Part shown: positions 21,170 through 34,800 of the stretch, piece by piece
Numbering within the stretch: the stretch's first letter is position 1
Layout of the letters: every line of letters begins with the position of its first letter
Origin: Schistocerca nitens
Taxonomy: Eukaryota > Arthropoda > Insecta > Orthoptera > Acrididae
Assembly: GCF_023898315.1 (NCBI RefSeq)
Contig: NC_064625.1
Span: 103,278,269-103,342,268, forward strand
Direction of reading: 5' to 3'
Length of the DNA stretch: 64,000 bases
The notes under the pieces: model-generated
What the model was told of the DNA's origin: nothing
The model's input: the letters and a program-made list of their open reading frames with translations, nothing else
Database searches by the model: none
Program-made: the position numbers and the translations under genes

Positions 21170-23640
21170 GACTCCCGATTCAGAAACTAACATCATGTAT
21201 GGAGGTGACGGTAGAACTTTTGGTTGGTCACCACATTGGTGTGGGCGTGGAGGGGCCCCATCATTAAAAAAGAAAATTGCATGGGGAGTCAGTCTGGTTT
21301 TGTGTTTCGAGCAGTGAGCATGTAGCTGCTCCTTTCACATTGTAAGTATTGTTTGCCTTTGAAATAATACTTAAATGTATTTAAAACGTAATAAAAGTTT
21401 AATTTTAAATTTATTATACTTTCAGAACAAAATTAAACTTTTCCGAAGTTAAATGTTACAGTTACTGAAAACTTAGGACTTCAGCTGCGACAGACCATAA
21501 AGGATGAGTACACAAACCCCAATATAAATGCATAACTTCAGAAAAGTTATCTTTTATGTGGTGGAGGAGCTGGGATGCAGTGTAAATGTGTAAACATGTA
21601 TTTTGTTTCAGAGTAAACCCGCGTGTTGGAATATTATTCCATTTTTACGAGAACAGGACAAAGAAGAACGTGAGTAGCACTACAAAGTATACTTATGTGA
21701 AAACACAACCTGGAGAACCAACTGTTTGTAAATACAAAAAATTATTTGAATTTTCACTTTTTGAAATTGTTTTCATTCTGCATTGTCATTACGGAGGACA
21801 ATAGGGAAGTTAACAGCAATACGGAAGTTGATGATAGTGGGGAAGTTAATGGGTAGTTGCAAAACAGTGTAGATATTACTGATGATAATGTAGTCAATCG
21901 AGAAAATGGAATTGGAGAAGGTAGTGATCACAGTAGTGTATGTTCATCACTTTGTGAATTTGAAACTAATGTATCAGCTTTGGATACGTTAGTTCAACTT
22001 CTGGAAGAACAAAAACGGTCAATTGACAAGCATAGAGTCACTCTTGATGAAAAGCTTGATTCAATCGATAAGAAATTAGACAAACAAGGAACACAAATTC
22101 GCGAGACAAGAGTTTAGAAAAATACTGGGAAAAAGTAGACGAAAATACCAGAAATGTGTCGACTATAAGGGGAAACTGTTGCCTTAAAACAGGAAAACCA
22201 AAAATTCGAAGAGGAAACTAGATTCTGTGGAAAATTTCGAAAAAGTTGCTACTGCTGAAGTGTTAAAATTAAAAAAGCTCAACAAAGATTTCATAAAGAA
22301 ATTCACACAAACGGACCAAAATTTAAAAAATTTCACTAAAATCGCAAATGATAATTTCGCGGAGTTAAAAGAAGGTGTAGGCACTTGCTTAGGCGAAATT
22401 TCAAACTGCAAATCTAAATTTTAAGAAATCTAAGATTCTGTTGCTGTCAAATCTTTCTGTAGTTACAGTCCATTGTGGAGTAATGTAAACATAAAAACAT
22501 TTTCACGAGAGGGCAATATACATCCAGTTGATTTCATGTACCAGATCAAAAATAACTTTAAAAAAATTTAATTTTCAAATTATCACCTATTTTATTTTCG
22601 AAGTGTTTAGATGGAGAGGCTTTGTTATGGGCGAACCAAGCAATCAAACCCAAAATCTCATTTAATGAGATATAACGAACTTTCATGAACAAATTCTGGT
22701 CAGAAACTAAACAAGCTAGAATTAAGTCAGAATTTTTGAATGGGCCAAATTTCAAATAAGGTAGTGGACACATGAAAACTTTCTATGAAGAACAGTTAAG
22801 AACTTCAGTACATCTTGATAAACCACTCGATGAAATGATCCAAATAGATCCTCTAAAATGTAGGTTGCCGAATAGGGTACAGTGGATGATAAAATTGAAC
22901 AATTTCTTAGATATATAGATAAATTGGATTTAGCATGGGAGAGAAATGACAGACCTGATGATAGCAGGAATAACAATGACAGAGCTTTCAATGATCATTT
23001 CAATAGCAGATTTAGAAATGACAGAAGAAATGGGGAGAGGAATGATAGGCAGATACTTGAGAATAGGAATTACAAACCGAGAAATAGGCAGTGGGGGCAA
23101 AATCAAGGAAACAGTTTACCGGACCATTTCTTCTGTTTTCAAAATTGTTACTATTAAGACCTGCCTCTTTTGGAGCCTGGCGAAATGGGGCAAATATGCA
23201 TGGGAATTACAATCAAGCACATTGTAGTACTTACAGAAGGGGAAGGGGCAGAACAAATAGAACAAACTTCATTCTACTTACTTCAGGTTCTTTCTGTGTG
23301 CAAAATTTTGGTATGTTTTCAAATAAAAAAAATTTCCCAAAATTCTCCATCGAAGATGAACAAAAAAGTAAAAATCTGAATTTGAATTAGAAGGAAACAC
23401 TTCGACAACTTTCTTTAACAGTAGTAATGCAGTAGTAGCTGTTGATAGTGATAACAGACCTGATGAGTACGGTTTAGTGAGAATGTTGAGTGACTGTGAA
23501 ATGAATGAAAATTCTGATACTGGTGCTGTATGTGTGGAAGCTGATGTTCATGTGCTAGCCAATGGAAGTGAGAATGACAGAGTAATTCCAGATGAAATTA
23601 CAGTAGATAAGACAGGAAAATGAGGATGTAGTAAAACATA
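21170..23640 (+). mobile_element. Old LTR-element remnant, gag region only (fossil)
   Basis: A possible leader (21170-21330) is followed by gag-like segments. There is an acidic N-terminal part, a coiled-coil stretch rich in Leu, Lys and Glu (about 21960-22400), a capsid-like middle part (about 22500-22850) and an Arg/Asn-rich C-terminal part (about 22930-23110). The overall pattern resembles Ty3/gypsy-type gag proteins of arthropods. It is badly broken, with many breaks. No pol domains or paired long terminal repeats were identified, and it looks old. Confidence 0.45.
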
Positions 23641-23767
23641 GTAGTCACAGTGTTGAGGTTGTTGAAGTGTATGAAGAGAAAAATGAGTTTGGTATTGAAA
23701 ATAATATTAAGTGTGATGGTGATGTTTCTAATGAGAAAGATTCAGATGAGCCAGCTCAAAATCTAAT

Positions 23768-24118
23768 TTGATAAACATTTTAATTTTACAAAAACGGGCT
23801 GTTAGAATGATTACCCACAGTCCGACACAAGCTCACTGCAGACCTCTTTTCGAAAAGTTAGGAATACTTATTCTGCCATCAGCCTATATACTTAAGTGTG
23901 TACTCTTAACCAAAGCTAACCAAAGCAATCTCCACACAAATGCAGACTGTCACAACTGTAACACAAGGAACAAGAATGATCTCCACATAGAACAAGTAAG
24001 AACACCACGAACTCGGAAGCATGTAAGCCACATGGGCATTAAGCTCTATAATGCACTGCTGCAGTACATTAAAGATTTAAAGGGCAATACAAACTTTTGG
24101 AACCTAGAAAATTTTTAA
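23768..24118 (+). pseudogene. LINE reverse transcriptase C-terminal end
   Basis: The 116 residues from 23768 contain LQKRAVRMITHSPTQAHC followed by PLFEKLGILILPSAYI. This is the characteristic post-thumb segment of jockey/CR1-like LINEs, and NCNTRNKNDLH comes later. Nothing upstream encodes the polymerase core, so this is a 5'-truncated insertion. The 57710-58492 fragment has the same architecture. Confidence 0.65.
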
Positions 24119-24319
24119 TTGATAAATGTTGCAATTTACACCCTTTCACTTCAAATTATTTGTTTAGTGTTATTGGCAGAATTCTTAGAATATGCAACAA
24201 ACTCACTAAATAGATTGTTTACACTACGCTAGTCCATCTTCTGCTGGTGTATTACTGTGCAGGATGGAATTAAATTATTTATAATGTAGTAGCAGATAGA
24301 ACATCAAAAAAGTTCAACA

Positions 24320-24700
24320 GATGGCTGTTCATTTGGTACTACTGCAAGACAGGGGAGAGCGACACTGCAACTTGGATATTGTATCTGTAAAACAATCATT
24401 AAAACAACGGTGTTTTGTGTTAAGACAAGATGTTTTCAGGAAATCTCGGTCTCCAACTTTGTCCTCTCAGTGCAAAAATATTTTGTTAATGCCCTCTTGC
24501 ATATGGATAAATGATTATCCTAATAAAAGAGGAATCAGATATCATACGGAGAGATGTGTGTGTTCATTTTTCCTGCACTGTATTCAGGAATGGAAGGGAA
24601 GAGGAACAGTGTCATAAAGGTTCATGGAATGCTCTGCCAGGCACCGAAGTGTGATTTGCTAAGTAGTCATGTAGGTGTAAACATGATGGGCTAGGCAACA
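24320..24700 (+). pseudogene. LINE 3'-terminal fragment
   Basis: The sequence resembles a LINE 3' end that I recall as very common in grasshoppers. It has a C-terminal coding stretch, including VFRKSRSPTLSSQCKNI, then MECSARHRSVIC around 24628-24660 and a degenerate GTAG-rich tail (CATGTAGGTGTAAACATG). It is only a few hundred bases long and has lost the polymerase region. The assignment rests on memory of the tail pattern. Confidence 0.4.
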
Positions 24701-25930
24701 GACTGGAATGGTACACTTGAATGGGAAAAAAGAGTGAGCATATATGCAGACAAGAAAATGTGTTGCAGGTGGGGGCAAGATAGTTACCTACAAGATCCCC
24801 TACAGAGTGCTGGGGAAACAATGATGCAGAATGCATGTCAAAGTGATAAGTACATACAGAATTTGTTAAATCAGGATTTAACATGCTAAGCAGTGATGTC
24901 ACCAGTACCTTAGTAATGAGGTGTTTCATCTGCAGTTAGTGACGTCTGCCATAGACTCACTGTTTTAGCACTATTAAACACATTTATAATTCAGAGGCAT
25001 GGGATGCAAAATTGATGCCAGAGTTGAGAAACAATTTAAGACGTAATAAATGTTGAGAGGTCAGCTGGTACACAGGTCAGTGCAGACCAGGCATGGGCTT
25101 ATCTGTGGCATCAGAAACTGACTTACATCAGGCATTGTCCCGTTGAGCTGAGTAATAATGAAGATAGATAGTAAAGAATCCCTTCCATGTGGTAGGTTAA
25201 TCACCACAGGAGTGGGAAGGCTTAAAATATAATAATCAGTTGAATAGACAATAATAAAACAGTGTCAGAGAAATAAAAATGTCAGCACAGGTGAGTGAAT
25301 AGTGTTTTATTCATCTCATATCGTACAATTTCTAATCATATGATTAGTGTACAGGAGACACGCCAAAAAATGGATATCACAACTTAGGTCTAATTGGTGC
25401 AAAGAATTTTAACATTTATATAAACTTTTTTCTTTCCTCCCTTTTTTGAAGGACAGCTTCATTTACACACAACAGTGTAGTAGCAGTGTTTGACAAGTAT
25501 ATCACATAGCTTTGTTTTCAGTGTCTCTAGGTTCATACTCAGAACTTTTTTCCTTTTAGTTTGTTATGAATTTTCATTGCCATATACTGAGGAGACTTAG
25601 CATACAGGTTTAAGCAATGAGTGGGAAGCATAAAATTGTCTTTGTTTCTCGTGTTATACGTGTGATTGAAACAGTTTTTCTCGAATAACTCTAAATTCCC
25701 GTGTAGAAAGATGAAAGTATCGTAGAAGTATAAGGAGGGAACTGTTAATAGCTGTTGTTTTCAGATAGTGGGTGACATGATGTCCTTGGATGGGCAGTAC
25801 ACATGTTCCTTATTATTATTTTCTGTAACTTTAGTATGCACAATATATTGCTTGAATTTCCTCAAAAAATACCATACTTTACAACTGATTGAAAGTAGCT
25901 GTGGTATGCAATTTCCCATGTATTCATGTT
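24701..25930. other. Non-coding sequence, nothing recognised
   Basis: I saw no domain-bearing frame, element terminus or tRNA-like head. Confidence 0.5.
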
Positions 25931-25937
25931 CCACCAG

Positions 25938-26815
25938 CTAATATTTGCATAGCAAATGCAAAGCTACATAATTTAACAGGTAGTCAACATGTTTATTCCA
26001 ATTTAAATTTTTATCTAGGTTTAACCCAAAAAATTTCACAGAATCCGCTTCTTCTATATCCTGATTTTTATGAGTTATTTTAATTTCTTGGGGCTTTGAC
26101 TGTTTTGTTCTGAATTGGACCATTTGGGTTTTGGGGATGTTCAATTTTAATCCATTCAGTTGGAACCATGTTTCTAGTTTGTTCATTGTGTTTATTATGT
26201 AGAGAGGGAGGTTTTCTGGCTCCTGGTTTTCAATTAATACAGATGTGTGATCTGCAAATAAAATCGATGGAGAATTTATATTGTTTGGTAAATCATTAAC
26301 ATAAAACAAAAACAAAATAAGTCCTAGAATCAAGCGTTGAGGGATACCTTGGGCTACTGTTTCCCATTTTGAATAGTAATTTGCTGCATTTGATCAGACA
26401 GTCACTCTTTGTTTCCTATTTGATAAGTATGAAGTAAGCCAATTGAGAACATTACCCTTGATCCCATACTTGTCAAGCTTATAGATGAGCAGTGCATCCC
26501 AACCTGCAGAATTTTTGTTCTTTAGTTTTTATATAATTTTTTCTACATCTATTGTTGAAACTGTTTTGAATTTTGTGAGGCATTCAGAATTGTGATTTAG
26601 TCCAAAGGGACATATATTGTTCCCATAATCTGCAATATTAACCTCTGGTTTCACTACATTAATGAAGAACTCATTGAAGCATTCTGAAATCTGAGCTGGA
26701 TTTACAATGATCTCATCTTCAAGCTTAATTGTACTAATTCCATGTCTAGAGGCTTTGATACCTAATTTGTGTTTTACGACTGACCACAATGCCTTCGATT
26801 TATTCTCATGTGTAG
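25938..26815 (-). pseudogene. LINE reverse transcriptase fragment with altered catalytic box
   Basis: Reverse-strand frames give KALWSVVKHKLG (26760-26810), the inter-domain block FNEFFINVVKP (about 26650-26680), and then GLILFLFYVNDLPNNI with SILFADHTSVLIE (26250-26330). That last block is the catalytic FADD box with His in place of the second Asp. LNIPKTQMVQF and SVKFFGLNLDKNLNWNKH follow at about 26030-26150. This is a jockey/CR1-like LINE. The palm region between about 26335 and 26520 has largely gone. The FADD to FADH change alone would be expected to kill polymerase activity. Confidence 0.75.
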
Positions 26816-27148
26816 GTCTGGATTCTTCTGTAGCAGCCCATCAGCTTGCTCACTTGGCTTGTACATTTCTTTGTCAATTCGATATTTTGTACTTACATCC
26901 ATAGCTACATTCTTGATGGCACTGGATCTGGATGGTGCTGAAGTGATTTCCCTGGTGCCCTATGTTCTGCATCTGACCATGTCCATCCCACTACCCTGTC
27001 CATCACAGTCTGAGTAATGAAAAATAGAGCACAACAGAAAAAATTAAAACATCTAAACCCCTTTGATACTGACGAAAAGGACAATTGAGGAAACTGGTGA
27101 AGCATTTTAGGTCAAGGATCCCCCAGACTTGGCATCTGGTAGGAGATG
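26816..27148. other. Spacer between LINE fragment and hAT derivative
   Basis: No coding or structural feature is supported here. Confidence 0.4.
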
Positions 27149-27156
27149 CCCTAATC

Positions 27157-28201
27157 CAGGGGCGGGCAAACGTTGCACGCGGCTCGTGAGCACACAGCGC
27201 TGCACGTGTGCTGCACGTGTGCTGCTCGCGTGCAATCGTCGAAGGGAGCAGTGGCGACAGCCGGCAGGTTGCCGCAGTGTAGTTCCAGGCTAAGCTGCGG
27301 ACGTTGAAGCGAAACGATCACTACGTAGTGAATTTCAGTAACCGGAAAATGCAGAGTGAATCAAGGAAACGGAGAATTGGAGATTTGCTATCTTTTAAAA
27401 AGGAATGGGAGAATCATTTTTTCTCTGTGCAAAAACGTGAAAATATGTGACAGTATTCTCGCTGGTCAGCGGAAGTTTAATATTGAACGCCATTATAATA
27501 AATTTCAGTATGTTGCCGTTCTTAGTGCAATGAGGAATTTCTCAAGCGATTTGGGGATATATCTTACGTATCCCAAGGTTTTGAATAGTTCTCGAGACAA
27601 TCTGCTGTTTCTGTAGATGATATTCATCCCAGTTTGCAAATGGAATTAATAGGTCTACAGCGTAATTCTCGTCTGAGAGACAGGTTCCTTTTGGCAAGAC
27701 GTGTGACAGATTTTTATCACGACTTTCCACAGCAAGTTTCCCCGTCTCCATCGTGAAGTCGCGAAGATAATGTCAATGTTTGGCTCGACATAAGTTTGTG
27801 AGAGATTTTTTCTGTTACGAAAATTAATAAGTCTCGGTTAAGAGCAAACATCAGTAATGAAAATTTGCGTAACTGTTTGCGTTTGTCTGTACATAGAAAT
27901 TTTGTTCCAGACATTAAACGTATTGTAAACTCCACCTGTGATAATTAAATAAAACGTATCGTAGATAATAGGTACTCTTTCAAACGATGATTACTTTCAA
28001 GCACTCCTACTACCCTTATTCCTTCATTCAATAAAGCAGGCCAGGAAACAAAACGCATTACAGAGGAAGAAGCGGAGAGACGGTATGGTGGGGAGGGAAG
28101 AGAAGCGGGTGGCCAGCTTGCCCCTGTGTGCACGCAGAACACCTGTTAAACTGCACACGTGCATGTGCACCGCACGCGTGCAGAATTCCTGCCCACCCCT
28201 G
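27157..28201 (+). mobile_element. Internally deleted hAT element with inverted ends and 8-bp duplication
   Basis: The left end CAGGGGCGGGCAAACG (27157) and the reverse complement of the right end, CAGGGGTGGGCAGG, form the terminal inverted repeat. CCCTAATC (27149-27156) and CCCTAACC (28202-28209) are the 8-bp target duplication with one difference. The interior keeps only the start of a GTF2IRD2/SPIN-type transposase (RKRRIGDLLSFKKEWENHFF from about 27366) and a C-terminal remnant (LRANISNENLRNCLRLSVH, about 27840-27890). The catalytic middle is missing. It would have moved only with help from a full-length relative. Confidence 0.85.
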
Positions 28202-28209
28202 CCCTAACC

Positions 28210-29450
28210 ACAACCACCCTGAAAGGCATTTATTATATCTAAGGAAAAAATCCACTTTTGTGGAGAAAATGGAGTACCAGTTCAATTGTCTGGGTCATCC
28301 ACCAATATTAGACTGTGCTTAGTACAGAATATCAGGAGGGGGGCCCATTCCACCAGGATATGAGCTATCATCTGCAACGCTATACAGCCAAGTGGTGGGG
28401 ATGGTTTAATACCTAAAATAAAATGCAGTATTAATCTGGTGCAGCTGATGTGAACGTAGGAAACTTGAGACCATGGAGTCATTGTGGGAGGAATGAAAGG
28501 TAGTGCTCTGTACAACTCTCCTCGATAGTGCAGATTTTACTGTTGCAGGAGGGGTACAGCACCCTGCTGGATAGATGCTCACAGGTGGATACTGAAAGGC
28601 TCAGACAAGTCTAAAGAAGTAATTTGTCCGGCAATGAGACTCGAAAGACTGATAATGCCCCATTTTTCTGGATGACTTTATTAATGGATTGCCGAAGTAA
28701 GATTTTGGAAATAACTGCTGAAATTTATGAAGGAAGCAGGTGAGGTGGGGGCTGTATCCTCTATCAGAATGAAATTTCAGCCACAATTCTCTGCATAAAT
28801 TGGCAGTTTCATGTGTAGAGGGACAGTTTATAAGTGAGCCTTTAGCTAGTGAGTAGCAATGGTGCTGATGTTACTGTCAATCTGTGACTGTCACTGTGAT
28901 TCATTTTCTTATTGTATGTGCAGAGTGTTTTGTGTTGTAAAGACCCAGTTTCTGATGCAGTTGTACCACTTACATGTTCAGTTCAGTTGCAGAACAAATG
29001 CTGAGTGAAACTAGAAACACAATTGATAACTGTATGGGGTGCATAATACTCTCACCACCTGAAGAACCTAAAAGCAGTCTCCAATTTAAAATCAATGACT
29101 CAATCTTACACGTACAGCCTTTGACGTAACACACACACCACCACAACGAAAACTAAAGTGCCTGGATTACTAAGAAGCTCTATGGTGTAAAAGACATACA
29201 GAGATTATAAACAAATACTTTTCAGAAAGAAACAAAGCTGTGTTTTAAGGGATGCAGTCTAGCTTGTTGTATTCTTCTGTGCTTAAAAATGTACCACTTA
29301 ACATTTCAGTATTATTACCTACTTAAGGACAATTTTGTGAAACTGTTCAAACATATTGCAAAAATATACTTACTCATGCATGCAATAAAAATACTCACAT
29401 ATTCACAGGACATGAACATTTGTATGTTCTGCAGATATGATCAGCATTTG
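28210..29450. other. Non-coding sequence, nothing recognised
   Basis: Only short chance reading frames are present. No element ends were recognised. Confidence 0.5.
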
Positions 29451-29658
29451 AACCATGTTGGCCTGTGGGTTCAATACTGACATCGTGGATCAACACCACT
29501 TACCAGCAAAATGTCCTGCAGCTCATTGTCAGTATAAACCACAAGTAATGGATCAGTATGACATAAGCAGATGTACGCATGAACTGTACTGTCAGATCAG
29601 GGAGTTTGAAGCAGGTCACATTATTGAAATGAGAAAATGTATTTATCAAGGCTTGTGT

Positions 29659-30165
29659 TGTTGTATCCACGGACCCAACCAACCAACTCGCACACGCGCG
29701 CCCTGACCGTGACATCGCTGGCCACAGTTCCTGTCGCAGCTGTCTGCCTCTAATGGCATCACCGCCAATGGAACAGGTCATGCCATGGCTGAGCTCGGGT
29801 CCGCAGCGCCCTCTGCCTTTTGCATATGAGGAGGAGCGCTGGGCCTGAGACGGACAGTCAATTGTCGATTGTCTATTGTGGAGTTCATAGCAGAGCCATT
29901 GCAGTGTGATATTTGCTATTGTATTACACTAGGCTGAGTACACTGACTACTCTCGGATATTACTTGACTTGGTATTGCTGGCGTACGTTTCGTCAGAAAT
30001 AAAGGTAAGTTATCTTTTCATTCTAGCTGGCGCAATTCTTGTCATTAATTATTTTTCGGCCAATAGACATAGCTACGTCCTGGTCACTACCCACGCTTTA
30101 TGCAGTTTGTGGTGGCTGCCCCAAAAGTACCACCGAGGACCTTGGGTTTGGGAGCCATGACAAAA
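29659..30165 (+). repeat. 5' long terminal repeat
   Basis: It begins TGTTGTATCCACGGACC, carries an AATAAA-type signal near 29998, and shares its whole length with 45454-45957. The right edge is set where the similarity stops (CAAAA). A clear tRNA primer-binding site was not recognised after it. Confidence 0.85.
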
Positions 30166-30332
30166 GTGTCGACGAGGATTTTGGAGAAGAGATCGGACCT
30201 TGCCTCCCGACACCGCTGTCGACCCCACTCGCATCATCATTCGCTTATTGCTTGTGCACCTTTTGCAAATTGTTTCTTGCTTGCACCTAACCAAACTAAC
30301 AGAATTGTTCCTGGACATTTTTTGATTACAGT

Positions 30333-30660
30333 GTGGAGCACTTTGCACCTTTGTTTCATTTATTGGTATCTTGTTCTCAACAGTTGCATTGTGCTAACAT
30401 AGCTACTCCCACGCCTCCACCCATTGCTCCTACCAATCCGGTGCAAGCGTCTAGTGCATCCACAGTCAAACTTGAACAGATTTTGCTTTTGCAGATGCAG
30501 CAGATGACACAACTCCTGTCTGGAGTGCAACAACTCATAGCAGCGCAGCATCAATCAACTTCCCCTGCTGCTGTCGGCCCAACAGACCGACCAACCTGCA
30601 CGCCACCATACACAGCCTTCAATCATGAGGAAGAAACTTGGCAAGAGTACAGTGTGTTAA
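30333..30660 (+). pseudogene. gag N-terminal part of the LTR element (fossil)
   Basis: It is a Pro/Thr-rich start followed by a Gln/Leu-rich helical stretch, then a motif typical of the capsid start in arthropod gypsy gags (YTAFNHEEETWQEY). Coding similarity stops at about 30660, where foreign sequence begins, and resumes at about 41377. Confidence 0.65.
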
Positions 30661-31593
30661 CTGTAAGACGGCGGAGTTGTGAGGGGAGTGCGGGGAGACG
30701 AGGAAGCAAGTATTGACTGGCAAGGGGAGAAGAGCCGTTTGGGAGGGACAAGGCACGCCTACAAGTTGCAGTGCTGGCACTACAAATTGCGCGTCATGCT
30801 TACACGAAAGCAGACGAAAGGCTTGGAAGTAAAACTCGCTTTAAATGTTGTTCATAAACGAAACTAAAATCATCATGTACATTAAAATCTATATATATAA
30901 AAATGAATGTATGTATGTCTACTATGCGCTCACAAACCATTCATCTGATTGCAATATACTGTAATATGAATGTTTCGAAATAATACAGTAACCAATGGTG
31001 TTTCCATACAAAGGAATACGGTAGCAAGGAAAAATGAAATATAAGGTAATTCGGACGAAATAGGGGGCTCCTTCAAAGTGATTGCGAACAAAATATCTGA
31101 AATGGAAACTCACCCTTTCTTGCCAGGCGTTTGTGGTGATACGCCAGGATGATTCTTGGAAAACTGTTTGAATCTTCCAATGCTACGCACGCTTTGTCCT
31201 GTGTATGTAGCAGCTCTCACTGAAGATTTGTAAATGGGGTGAAGCAATTTTTTCTGCTCCCTTTCCCTTTCAATCACACGCAATATGATTTTGCAAGCAT
31301 CGCTACGTAATACCGGTTTCCTTCTAACCGTAGGCCTACCGGTTGGGGATGTGGTTGTTGGCGACTCCCAAGATGGGCCAGCAACTGCCTCTTCTCTCAC
31401 TTTGATCATGTTTAGCACAACTGCACAATAAAAACAGTACAGCGCGAAACAATAACAAAGCAGACAATGGCTACCTTGTACAACAGTCATCTACGTAATG
31501 TTGGCAGCAGTCGAAACTGCGTGCCTACCGAAGCCTCCCGACGTTTACCGACTTCTACATTTTCAGGACTAGGGAGAGGTCTGCCATCTAAAA
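30661..31593 (-). mobile_element. Unclassified DNA-element fragment with a possible spliced exon
   Basis: A reverse-strand frame (about 31113-31407) encodes a basic protein start with RRKPVLRSDACKIILRVIE and YTGQSVRSIGRF, then SPQTPGKKG. This recalls the DNA-binding region of a transposase family widespread in insects. It ends exactly at AAAGGGTGAGT, a consensus 5' splice site, as if an intron followed. The flank 30884-31060 (TATATATAAAAATGAATGT start) resembles non-coding ends of DNA transposons. Ends and target duplication are not resolved, because the hAT insertion at 31602 lies at or next to its junction with gag. Confidence 0.35.
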
Positions 31594-31775
31594 GTTTACA
31601 CTACAGACGGGTCGAGCTCGTTCATTCCCGTGAACTACTTCATTCATTTCACTCTTTGCCGTGAAGCGTTCAAATGTAGTTCATTCATGAAGTACGGAAG
31701 GCTGGCGAAGTTGCCCAGTTCGCCGCTCAGCCGCGGCTACGCTCGCTTCGCCTCGCTCGTACAATAAAGCTTGGT

Positions 31776-31777
31776 GG

Positions 31778-31811
<34 letters not shown>

Positions 31812-34800
31812 GGTCTTCAGTCCTGAGACTGGTTTGATGCAGCTCTCCATGCTACTCTATCCTGTGCAAGCTTCTTCATCTCCCAGTACCTACTGCAACC
31901 TACATCCTTCTGAATCTGCTTAGTGTATTGATCTCTTGGTCTCCCTCTACGATTTTTACCCTCCACGCTGCCCTCGAATGCTAAATTTGTGATCCCTTGA
32001 TGCCTCAAAACATGTCCTACCAACCGATCCCTTCTTCTAGTCAAGTTGTGCCACAAACTTCTTTTCTCCCCAATCCTATTCAATACCTCCTCATTAGTTA
32101 CGTGATCTACCCACCTTATCTTCAGCATTCTTCTGTAGCACCACATTTCGAAAGCTTCTATTCTTTTCTTGTCCAAACTATTTATCGTCCATGTTTCACT
32201 TCCATACATGGCTACACTCCATACAAATACTTTCAGAAACGACTTCCTGACACTTAAATCTATACTCGATGTTAACAAATTTCTCTTCTTCAGAAACGAT
32301 TTCCTTGCCATTGCCAGTCTACATTTTATATCCTCTCTACTTCGACCATCATCAGTTATTTTACTCCCTAAATAGCAAAACTCCTTTACGACTTTAAGTG
32401 TCTCATTTCCTAATCTAATCCCCTCAGCATTACCCGATTTAATTTGACTACATTCCATTATCCTCGTTTTGCTTTTGTTGATGTTCATCTTATATCCTCC
32501 TTTCAAGACACTGTCCATTCCGTTCAACTGCTCTTCCAAGTCCTTTGCTGTCTCTGACAGAATTACAATGTCATCGGCGAACCTCAATGTTTTTATTTCT
32601 TCTCCATGGATTTTAATACCTACTCCGAATTTTTCTTTTGTTTCCTTTACTGCTTGCTCAATATACAGATTGAATAACATCGGGGAGAGGCTACAACCCT
32701 GTCTCACTCCTTTCCCAACCACTGCTTCCCTTTCATGCCCCTCGACTCTTATAACTGCCATCTGGTTTCTGTACAAATTGTAAATAGCCTTTCGCTCCCT
32801 GTATTTTACCCCTGCCACCTTCAGAATTTGAAAGAGAGTATTCCAGTTAACGTTGTCAAAAGCTTTCTCTAAGTCTACAAATGCTAGAAACGTAGGTTTG
32901 CCTTTTCTTAATCTTTCTTCTAAGATAAGTCGTAAGGTTAGTATTGCCTCACGTGTTCCAACATTTCTACGGAATCCAAACTGATCTTCCCCGAGGTCTG
33001 CTTCTACCAGTTTTTCCATTCGTCTGTAAAGAACTCGCGTTAGTAGTTTGCAGCTGTGACTTATTAAACTGATAGTTCGGCAATTTTCACATCTGTCAAC
33101 ACCTGCTTTCTTTGGTATTGGAATTATTATATTCTTCTTGAAGTCTGTGGGTATTTCGCCTGTCTCATACATCTTGCTCACCAGATGGTACAGTTTTGTC
33201 ATGACTGGCTCTCCCAAGGCCATCAGTAGTTCTAATGGAATGTTGTCTACTCCCGGGGCCTTGTTTCGACTCAGGTCTTTCAGTGCTCTGTCAAACTCTT
33301 CACGCAGTATCGTATCTCCCATTTTATCTTCATCTACATCCTCTTCCATTTCCATAATATTGTCCTCAAGTACATCGCCCTTGTATAAACCTTCTATATA
33401 CTCCTTCCACCTTTCTGCCTTCCCTTCTTTGCTTAGAACTGGGTTGCCATCTGAGCTCTTGATGTTCATACAAGTGGTTCTCTTCTCTCCAAAGGTCTCT
33501 TTAATTTTCCTGTAGGCAGTATCTATCTTACCCCTAGTGAGACACGCCTCTACATCCTTACATTTGTCCTCTAGCCATCGCTGCTTAGCCATTTTGCACT
33601 TTCTGTCGATCTCATTTTTGAGACGTTTGTATTCCCTTTTGCCTGCTTCATTTACTGCATTTTTATATTTTCTCCTTTCATCAATTAAATTCAATATTTC
33701 TTCTGTTACCCAAGGATTTCTATTAGCCCTCGTCTTTTTACCTACTTGATCCTCTGCTGCCTTCACTACTTCATCCCTCAGAGTTACCCATTTTTCTTCT
33801 ACTGTATTTCTTTCCCCCATTCCTGTCAATCGTTCCCTTATGCTCTCCCTGAAACTCTCTACAACCTCTGGTACTTTCAGTTTATCCAGGTCCCATCTCC
33901 TTAAATTCCCACCTTTTTGCAGTTTCTTCAGTTTCAATCTGCAGTTCATAACCAATAGATTGTGGTCAGAATCCACATCTGCCCCTGGAAATGTCTTACA
34001 ATTTAAAACCTGGTTCCTAAATCTCTGTCTTACCATTATGTAATCTATCTGATACCTATTAGTATCTCCAGGATTCTTCCAGGTATACAACCTTCTTTTA
34101 TGATTCTTGAACCAAGTGTTAGCTATGATTAAGTTATGCTCTGTGCAAAATTCTACAAGGCGACTTCCTCTTTCATTTCTTCCCCCCAATCCATATTCAC
34201 CTACTATGTTTCCTTCTCTCCCTTTTCCTACTGACGAATTCCAGTCACCCATGACTATTAAATTTTCGTCTCCCTTCACTACCTGAATAATTTCTTTTAT
34301 CTCGTCATACATTTTATCAATTTCTTCATCTGCAGAGCTAGTTGACATATAAACTTGTACTACTGTAGTAGGCATGGGCTTTGTGTCTATCTTGGCCACA
34401 ATAATGCGTTCACTATGCTGTTTGTAGTAGCTAACCCGCACTCCTATTTTTTTTATTCATTATTAAACCTACTCCTGCATTACCCCTATTTGATTTTGTA
34501 TTCATAACCCTGTAATCACCTGACCAAAAGTCTTGTTCCTCCTGCCACCGAACTTCACTAATTCCCACTATATCTAACTTTAACCTATCCATTTCCCTTT
34601 TTAAATTTTCTAACCTACCTGCCCGATTAAGGGATCTGACATTCCACGCTCCGATCCGTAGAATGCCAGTTTTCTTTCTCCTGATAACGACGTCCTCTTG
34701 AGTAGTCCCCGCCCGGAGATCCGAATGGGGGACTATTTTACCTCCGGAATATTTTACCCAAGAGGACGCCATTATCATTTAATCATACAGTAAAGCTGCA

